Assembly: GCF_009604385.1 (NCBI RefSeq)
Contig: NZ_WEGJ01000005.1
Coordinates: 1 to 64,000 of the forward strand
DNA length: 64,000 bases
Source: Streptomyces smaragdinus
GTDB taxonomy: Bacteria; Actinomycetota; Actinomycetes; Streptomycetales; Streptomycetaceae
Direction: 5' to 3'
Part shown: positions 58,503-64,000 of the stretch, in pieces
Numbering within the stretch: position 1 is the first letter of the stretch
Layout of the letters: every line of letters starts with the position of its first letter
Program-made: the position numbers and the translations under genes
The notes under the pieces: model-generated
The model's database searches: none
What the model was told of the DNA's origin: nothing
What the model saw: only the letters and a program-made list of their open reading frames with translations

Positions 58503-60500
58503 GTGAGCGACACCACCGATCTGATGGGCGTGACAGCCGAGGGCACCTCTAGCCCCGCCGACGCTCCCGCCACCGCCGAGGGCGCTCCCGCCGCTCGTGC
58601 CACGGGCACCCGCCGCCGGCGCGGCACCGGACTCGAGGGCATGGTCCTCGCCGAGCTGCAGCAGGTCGCCTCCGGCCTCGGGATCAAGGGCACGGCGCGG
58701 ATGCGCAAGAGCCAGCTGATCGATGTGATCAAGGAGCGGCAGGCGGGCGGTACGTCCGAGAGCTCCGCTCCGGCCGCTGCGGACGCCGCGGAGACCAAGC
58801 CGAAGCGCCGTACGACCTCCCGCACCCGGACGGGTGACACGGCGGGGACGCAGACGGACGACGGGGGACAGCAGGCCGACAAGCGGGCCGAGCAGGCGCC
58901 CGAGGCCGCACAGATCGACATCCCGGGCCAGCCCAAGGGCAAGAGCGAGGCGAAGGCCGAGGCCGCCGCCGAGCCGAAGGCCGGCGCGGACGCGGAGGCC
59001 GCAGCCGACTCGGCCGAGGGCCGCGGCGGCGAGTCCCGCCGGGACCGCCAGGGCCGCCGGGACCGGCGCGACCGGGACCGCGACGGCCGGCGCGGCGGCA
59101 AGGACGAGGGCGGCCAGCAGGCCCAGGGAGGCGGCGGTGGCCGCGACCGCGGGGACCGGGGCGACCGTGACAACCGGGGCGACCGCGGGGATCGCGGAAA
59201 CCAGAACCAGGGCGGCGGCGGCAACCGGGACAACCGCGACAACCGCCGCGACGACGACTTCGACGACGACGGCGGTCGGCGCGGACGCCGCGGCCGCTAC
59301 CGGGACCGGCGCGGACGCCGGGGCCGTGACGACTTCGGCAACGAGCCGCAGGTCTCCGAGGACGACGTCCTGATCCCCGTCGCGGGCATCCTGGACATCC
59401 TCGACAACTACGCCTTCGTCCGTACGTCGGGCTACCTGCCCGGCCCGAACGACGTGTACGTCTCCCTCGCCCAGGTCCGCAAGAACGGCCTGCGCAAGGG
59501 CGACCACGTCACCGGTGCCGTGCGCCAGCCGAAGGAGGGCGAGCGCCGGGAGAAGTTCAACGCCCTGGTCCGCCTCGACTCCGTCAACGGCCAGTCGCCC
59601 GAACAGGGCCGCGGCCGCCCGGAGTTCGGCAAGCTCACCCCGCTGTACCCGCAGGAGCGGCTGCGCCTGGAGAACGACCCGGGCCAGCTGACCCCGCGGA
59701 TCATCGACCTGGTCGCGCCGATCGGCAAGGGCCAGCGAGGTCTGATCGTGGCCCCGCCGAAGACCGGCAAGACCATGATCCTGCAGTCGATCGCCAACGC
59801 GATCACCACGAACAACCCCGAGTGCCACCTGATGGTCGTCCTGGTCGACGAGCGTCCGGAAGAGGTCACGGACATGCAGCGCTCGGTCAAGGGCGAGGTC
59901 ATCTCCTCGACCTTCGACCGCCCGGCCGAGGACCACACCACGGTCGCGGAGCTGTCCATCGAGCGCGCCAAGCGCCTGGTCGAACTCGGCCACGACGTGG
60001 TCGTGCTGCTCGACTCGATCACCCGGCTGGGCCGTGCGTACAACCTGGCGGCCCCGGCCTCCGGCCGCATCCTGTCCGGTGGTGTCGACTCGACCGCGCT
60101 GTACCCGCCGAAGAAGTTCTTCGGCGCCGCGCGCAACATCGAGGACGGCGGCTCGCTGACCATCCTGGCCACCGCGCTGGTCGAGACCGGCTCCCGGATG
60201 GACGAGGTCATCTTCGAGGAGTTCAAGGGCACCGGCAACATGGAGCTGCGGCTCGACCGGAAGCTCTCGGACAAGCGCATCTTCCCGGCGGTGGACGTGG
60301 ACGCGTCCGGCACCCGTAAGGAAGAGATCCTCATGGCCTCCGACGAGCTGGCGATCGTCTGGAAGCTGCGCCGGGTGCTGCACGCGCTCGACTCGCAGCA
60401 GGCGATGGAGCTGCTGCTGGACAAGATGAAGCAGACGAAGTCCAACGCGGAGTTCCTGCTCCAGATCCAGAAGACGACCCCGACGCCGAACGGGGACTGA
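58503..60500 (+). CDS. rho: Transcription termination factor Rho
   Basis: 665 aa from GTG 58503. Rho N-terminal helical domain ([20 protein letters not shown], about 44-63), then an actinobacterial insertion of about 220 residues, low-complexity and rich in Arg, Asp, Gly and Asn (about 80-295). The RNA-binding cold-shock domain follows ([18 protein letters not shown]), then the RecA-like motor with Walker A PPKTGKT near 417-424, [28 protein letters not shown] and Q/R-loop residues. The long basic insertion is known in high-GC Gram-positives and changes RNA affinity. The hexamer terminates transcription. Confidence 0.98.
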   Translation: MSDTTDLMGVTAEGTSSPADAPATAEGAPAARATGTRRRRGTGLEGMVLAELQQVASGLGIKGTARMRKSQLIDVIKERQAGGTSESSAPAAADAAETKPKRRTTSRTRTGDTAGTQTDDGGQQADKRAEQAPEAAQIDIPGQPKGKSEAKAEAAAEPKAGADAEAAADSAEGRGGESRRDRQGRRDRRDRDRDGRRGGKDEGGQQAQGGGGGRDRGDRGDRDNRGDRGDRGNQNQGGGGNRDNRDNRRDDDFDDDGGRRGRRGRYRDRRGRRGRDDFGNEPQVSEDDVLIPVAGILDILDNYAFVRTSGYLPGPNDVYVSLAQVRKNGLRKGDHVTGAVRQPKEGERREKFNALVRLDSVNGQSPEQGRGRPEFGKLTPLYPQERLRLENDPGQLTPRIIDLVAPIGKGQRGLIVAPPKTGKTMILQSIANAITTNNPECHLMVVLVDERPEEVTDMQRSVKGEVISSTFDRPAEDHTTVAELSIERAKRLVELGHDVVVLLDSITRLGRAYNLAAPASGRILSGGVDSTALYPPKKFFGAARNIEDGGSLTILATALVETGSRMDEVIFEEFKGTGNMELRLDRKLSDKRIFPAVDVDASGTRKEEILMASDELAIVWKLRRVLHALDSQQAMELLLDKMKQTKSNAEFLLQIQKTTPTPNGD

Positions 60501-60532
60501 TCCCCCGGGCGTTCACCGCCCCGGTCGCCGAC

Positions 60533-60582
60533 AGTGAACTCCGGCCCCCCGTCGCATCGCCGACGGGGGGCCGGAGTTCACT
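60533..60582 (+). terminator. Strong terminator after rho
   Basis: A perfect 22-bp inverted repeat (60533-60554 and 60561-60582) with loop CATCGC, followed by TTGTTC. It is the longest perfect hairpin in the window. Confidence 0.92.
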
Positions 60583-60598
60583 TGTTCGAAGGCGCCGT

Positions 60599-60653
60599 TA
60601 TACTGTCCGCCTGCCGAGGGTGGGGGCCTTGACCCGGTGTTGTCCGGTCAAGG
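60599..60653 (+). promoter_or_regulatory. Promoter and leader dyad of the protease gene
   Basis: A good -10 hexamer TATACT at 60599-60604 is followed by the dyad CCTTGACC (60627-60634) / GGTCAAGG (60646-60653). The dyad would lie in the transcribed leader or just over its start, so it could be an operator or an mRNA hairpin. Confidence 0.45.
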
Positions 60654-60726
60654 GGCACGGACGGTTATTTCTTGATGTCCACACTCCCGTCTGAAGCACT
60701 CATGTCTTCGAATCCAAGGAGATCGA

Positions 60727-62475
60727 GTGCGATTCTCGATTCGCGGCCACGCGCGCCACTCCGGGCGCGCCGGCCGAAGAACACTTGTCGCGGCGGCCAC
60801 TCTGGCGCTGCTGACCGGCGCTCTGGCGGGGACGTCCTTCGCGGACGACTCCCCGTCGGGCCCGGTCCTCCACCCGCCGAAGGGGTCCACGGTCGTCGCA
60901 GCCGGCGGCAACCAGGTGACCCCGCAGATCGTCGGCGGGACGAACGCCACGGCCACCGAGGCGCCGTTCATGGTCCAGTTGTTCTTCGACTACGACCACG
61001 CCGGCACGGAGTACTACTTCACCTGTGGTGGCACCCTGGTGGCTCCGACGAAGGTGCTCACCGCCGCCCACTGCATGTACGACGGCGGCGCGCGCATCGA
61101 CTGGAACAAGTACGGCGCGGTGCTCGCCAACACCACCAAGCTGGCGGGCGGCGACGCGCAGGAGGGTGACTTCATCGACGTCACCCGCACGTACATCCGC
61201 GGTACGTACAACGATGTCACGATCGACAACGACATCGCCCTGCTGACCCTGGCCAAGCCGGTGCCGGGGGCCAGCACGCTGGCCATGGCCAACACCGAGG
61301 ACAGCCGTCTCTACAGCACCACGGACGGCGTCGCCCCGGTGAGCTACGGCTGGGGCCTCACCACCTCCGACAGGGAGACCGCCATGCTGGCGGACACCCT
61401 GCAGAAGGTGCCGATGCCGCTGCACACGGACGCCGAGTGCGCGGCCAGGTTCGACGAGATGCTGCCTCAGCAGCAGGGCATGTACAAGGCGGGCCACATG
61501 GTCTGCGGCGGCGAGGCCGGCACCGGCGACGACGCCACCGGCCAGGCCACCTGCCCCGGCGACTCCGGCAGCGCGCTGGTGAAGGAGGGGCACGTCATCG
61601 GCGTCACCTCGTGGGGCATCAGCGACGATGTGCGGTACTGCAACGTCGCGGGCGCGTACGAGGTCTTCTCCAAGGTCTCGACGTACGAGGGGTACGTCCG
61701 CCCCCGGGTGGACGACACCGACATCAACCGCAACGGCAAGGCCGACCTCTACCTGCGCTACAAGGACGGCGTCGGCTACTACCGGGCCTCCACGGGCAGC
61801 GGTTTCGGCGGCAACACCAAGCTCACCGGCTCCTGGAGCGCGTACAACACGGTGCTGCAGACCGACCTCAACCGGGACAGCTACCAGGACTACATCCTGC
61901 GTCGCACGTCCGACGGCGCGATTCTGTGGCGGCACCGTACGCCCAGCAGCGCCACCTGGATCGACACCAAGCTGACCACGGGCTGGCAGACCCGCAAGGC
62001 GATCGCCGCACCCGGCGACGTGACCGGCGACCGCTACCCCGACCTGGTCTCCACGACCTCGGACGGCACCCTGTACGTCTACCCCGGCAAGGGCAACGGC
62101 ACCTTCGGTGCCCGCGTCACGGCGGGCTCGGGCTACCAGGTGTACAACTCCTTCCGCGGTCACGGCGACTTCAACATGGACGGCAAGACGGACATCATCG
62201 CCCGCCGTTCGAAGGACAGCTCGGTGGTGCTGCTGAAGGGGACGGGCAAGGCGACGGCCCCCTACGCGGCGCCGATCACGGTCCGCAGCTGGCCCATCCC
62301 GAACGCGTTCTCCGCTCCCGGTGACGTGACGGGTGACGGCATCGCCGACTTCGTCGCCCGCAGCCCTGCGGGCAACCTGTACCTGTACCCGGGTACGGGC
62401 AAGACGACGTCTGCGATTTTCGGTACGGCCATCAAGATCGGTTCTGGCTTCCAGAACTACAATCAGTTCGGCTAA
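60727..62475 (+). CDS. Secreted trypsin-like serine protease with VCBS repeats
   Basis: 582 aa from GTG 60727. Signal peptide to about residue 39 (cleavage after SFA), a short propeptide, then chymotrypsin fold starting IVGG (68-71) with catalytic His115 (TAAHC), Asp169 (NDIAL) and Ser280 (CPGDSGSA). From about 335 five FG-GAP/VCBS calcium-binding repeats follow (DINRNGKADL, DLNRDSYQDY, DVTGDRYPDL, DFNMDGKTDI, DVTGDGIADF), likely forming a beta-propeller used for substrate or surface binding. The IVGG start implies activation by cleavage. Monocistronic, bounded by terminators. Confidence 0.93.
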   Translation: MRFSIRGHARHSGRAGRRTLVAAATLALLTGALAGTSFADDSPSGPVLHPPKGSTVVAAGGNQVTPQIVGGTNATATEAPFMVQLFFDYDHAGTEYYFTCGGTLVAPTKVLTAAHCMYDGGARIDWNKYGAVLANTTKLAGGDAQEGDFIDVTRTYIRGTYNDVTIDNDIALLTLAKPVPGASTLAMANTEDSRLYSTTDGVAPVSYGWGLTTSDRETAMLADTLQKVPMPLHTDAECAARFDEMLPQQQGMYKAGHMVCGGEAGTGDDATGQATCPGDSGSALVKEGHVIGVTSWGISDDVRYCNVAGAYEVFSKVSTYEGYVRPRVDDTDINRNGKADLYLRYKDGVGYYRASTGSGFGGNTKLTGSWSAYNTVLQTDLNRDSYQDYILRRTSDGAILWRHRTPSSATWIDTKLTTGWQTRKAIAAPGDVTGDRYPDLVSTTSDGTLYVYPGKGNGTFGARVTAGSGYQVYNSFRGHGDFNMDGKTDIIARRSKDSSVVLLKGTGKATAPYAAPITVRSWPIPNAFSAPGDVTGDGIADFVARSPAGNLYLYPGTGKTTSAIFGTAIKIGSGFQNYNQFG

Positions 62476-62503
62476 ACACCAGCTCAACCAGCGTTTGATC
62501 AAG

Positions 62504-62534
62504 GAACCCCGGGTCCACGGACCCGGGGTTCTTT
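62504..62534 (+). terminator. Canonical terminator after the protease gene
   Basis: Perfect stem GAACCCCGGGTCC (62504-62516) with its complement at 62519-62531, followed by TTT. It is the most classical intrinsic terminator of the window. Confidence 0.92.
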
Positions 62535-62594
62535 GCTTTGTCGAACATCCGTGTGTCACTCTTTCGGCTACCCCGAATGCCAGATTGTGATCAG

Positions 62595-63704
62595 ATGCCC
62601 GACAATTCCCGACCGATACCCGAGCCGGGCACCCCACGAGGGAGCCGCCGGGGCCGCCACCGCAGCCCCCGCCGTACGGGCCTGCGCATAGCCGCCTGGA
62701 CGCTCGCCGGCGCGGTCGCGGCGGGCGGCGCGCTCGCCGGAGTCGCGTACCTCAGGCTGAACGGCAACCTCACCAGCGTCGATCTGGACGCCCGCCTCGG
62801 CACGGAGCGCCCGCAGAACGTCGACAACGGCTCCCTCGACATCCTCGTCCTGGGCTCCGACTCCCGGGCCGGCGCGAACGCCGCCTACGGCCGGGACACG
62901 GGCGCCCGCTCGGACACGGCGATGGTGGTCCACCTCTACGACCACCGCAAGAAGGCGTCGATCGTCTCGATCCCCCGCGACACCCTGGTCGACCGCCCGT
63001 CCTGCGTCCAGGACAACGGAGCCACGGCCCCCGCGGCCCACGACGTGATGTTCAACTCCGCGTACACGACCGGTGGCCCCGCGTGCTCGGTCAAGACGGT
63101 GGAACACCTCACGGGCATCCGCATGGACCACTTCGTCGAGATCGACTTCACGGGCTTCAAGCACCTGGTCGACAAGCTGGGCGGCGTCAAACTCACCACC
63201 ACCGAGCCGATCAACGACACGAGCTCCCACCTGAACCTCCCCGCGGGCACCCACACCCTCACGGGCGAACAGTCCCTGGCCCTGGTCCGCACCCGCAAGT
63301 CGGTGGGCGACGGCAGCGACCTGGGCCGCATAAAACTCCAGCAGACGTTCCTGACGGCGCTCCTGACCCAGGTCAAACACATGGGCCTGCTCACCAGCCC
63401 CACCAAGCTCTACGGCCTGGCGGACACGGCGACGTCATCGATCACCACGGACAAGGACCTCTCCTCGATCACGGCCCTGACCAGCCTCGCGAAGAGCACG
63501 AGCTCCCTGAATTCCTCGACGATGCAGCTGATAACCCTCCCGGTGACATACGACACCCAGGACCCCAACCGAGTCCGCCCCCTGGAACCCCAGTCCACCC
63601 AGGTCTGGAAAGCCCTGAAATCGGACCGGAGAATCCCGCCCACGGCCCTGCAGAACAGCGCGGCGGAGGCCGAGAACGCGAACGGCACCATTTCCAGCCC
63701 GTGA
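62595..63704 (+). CDS. LytR-CpsA-Psr (LCP) family cell-wall polymer ligase
   Basis: 369 aa from ATG 62595; ATG 62577 is an in-frame alternative and neither has a strong ribosome-binding site. A basic N-terminus precedes one membrane helix (IAAWTLAGAVAAGGALAGVA). The extracellular LCP domain contains LDILVLGSDSR, RSDTAMVVHL (metal/pyrophosphate Asp and Arg), IVSIPRDTLV and LALVRTRK. LCP enzymes transfer teichoic acids or other polymers from lipid carriers to peptidoglycan. The last codons lie in the first unit of the repeat array. Confidence 0.92.
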   Translation: MPDNSRPIPEPGTPRGSRRGRHRSPRRTGLRIAAWTLAGAVAAGGALAGVAYLRLNGNLTSVDLDARLGTERPQNVDNGSLDILVLGSDSRAGANAAYGRDTGARSDTAMVVHLYDHRKKASIVSIPRDTLVDRPSCVQDNGATAPAAHDVMFNSAYTTGGPACSVKTVEHLTGIRMDHFVEIDFTGFKHLVDKLGGVKLTTTEPINDTSSHLNLPAGTHTLTGEQSLALVRTRKSVGDGSDLGRIKLQQTFLTALLTQVKHMGLLTSPTKLYGLADTATSSITTDKDLSSITALTSLAKSTSSLNSSTMQLITLPVTYDTQDPNRVRPLEPQSTQVWKALKSDRRIPPTALQNSAAEAENANGTISSP

Positions 63705-64000
63705 GGCAGCTGAGAGCGCAAAGAACGTCCTTCCAGCCCGTGAGGCAGCCGAGTGGGTATGGAGCCTCCCTCCAGCCCGTCCGGCGGCTGAGAGTGCAAA
63801 GGAACCCCCCTCCAGCCCGTCCGGCGGCTGAGAGCGCAAAGAAACCCCCCCTCCAGCCCGTCCGGCGTTTGAGGACGAGGCGCGCAGCGCCGATCTGCCC
63901 GGCCGGCGGCCGGGAGCGAAGAGAACCCCCTTCCAGCCCGGCCGGCGTTTGAGGCCGAGGGGCGCAGCCCCGACAAGGGGGCCCGGGGGCGCAGCCCCCG
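63694..64000 (+). repeat. Array of about 40-bp intergenic repeats
   Basis: The core CCAGCCCG begins at 63694, 63733, 63772, 63812, 63853 and 63933, with a degenerate copy near 63893. Spacing is therefore 39, 39, 40, 41 and 2x40 bp. Most units continue TCCGGCG, a GGCTGAG or TTTGAGG variant and AGCGCAAAG, with C-runs between. The core matches a well-known short repeat scattered in Streptomyces intergenic DNA. CAGCC and GGCTG in a unit can pair. The array begins before the LCP stop codon and reaches the window edge. Confidence 0.85.

Noticed and set aside
58112..58552. Gene upstream of rho
   Set aside because: The frame overlaps the rho start, is rich in Arg, Pro, Ser and His and lacks a recognisable domain; the region is better explained as the rho leader.
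63694..64000. CRISPR array
   Set aside because: Periodicity is about 40 bp with no unique spacers; the repeat core belongs to a common Streptomyces intergenic element and no cas genes are nearby.

Overview
The window is high-GC (strong third-position G/C bias), with GTG and ATG starts, rare TTA codons, twin-arginine signal peptides, WXG100-type secretion cargo and a lysA-hom-thrC-thrB-rho block. All of this points to a Streptomyces chromosome or a very close relative. Three parts look like conserved core: a matAB-type aggregation-polysaccharide locus, a wall-glycopolymer locus, and tRNA-Pro followed by the aspartate-family amino-acid genes and rho. Accessory stretches lie between them.

Layout. 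1-5660: accessory DNA with an IS4-family transposase, a frameshifted zinc-knuckle-like pseudogene and a WhiJ-like triad (DUF397 protein, XRE/DUF5753 regulator, divergent HATPase). 5677-7310: NmrA-like oxidoreductase divergent from a TetR regulator, with palindromes between them. 7321-11593: operon of MatA-like anchor, MatB-like NodB deacetylase/GT2 synthase and an acyltransferase-3. 11866-12768: a GH46 chitosanase homologue lacking its catalytic Glu. 12905-14915: WXG100-like protein, Amidase_6 effector-like protein and a small membrane protein. 14968-19302: DHA2 exporter, a CebR-box-controlled CBM2 protein and a second pair of type VII cargo-like genes. 19662-24175: glycerophosphotransferase, IspD/TarI-like cytidylyltransferase, SDR epimerase and a convergent hexapeptide acyltransferase. 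24474-30893: small secreted protein, MlrC-like peptidase, NEW3 sugar-binding protein, GH109-type oxidoreductase/glycosidase, haloalkane dehalogenase and an ECF sigma factor. 31192-39546: three giant LAL (AAA-LuxR) regulators, the first two being tandem duplicates. 39800-40890: ECF sigma factor with a shortened C-terminus and a decayed IS5-type transposase. 41105-51138: tightly coupled five-gene operon WGR-DUF4132 / MoxR ATPase / DUF5682 / VWA / SWIM. 51202-60500: tRNA-Pro(GGG), lone receiver protein, ArgS-derived NrtL, lysA, hom, thrC, thrB, rho. 60727-63704: trypsin-VCBS protease and an LCP ligase. 63694-64000: an array of about 40-bp repeats.

How the genes work together. The MatAB operon would make and partly deacetylate an aminoglycan sheath, and the adjacent inactive-looking GH46 protein may bind it. 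The 19.6-23.2 kb genes would build and attach a polyol-phosphate wall polymer. The MoxR/VWA/DUF5682/SWIM/WGR operon has the same gene content and order as the little-understood E. coli yehI-yehL-yehM-yehP-yehQ set. It is the best candidate here for an undescribed NTP-driven stress or conflict system. TTA (bldA-dependent) codons occur in three type VII-like cargo genes and in one of the duplicated LAL regulators, which suggests developmental control.
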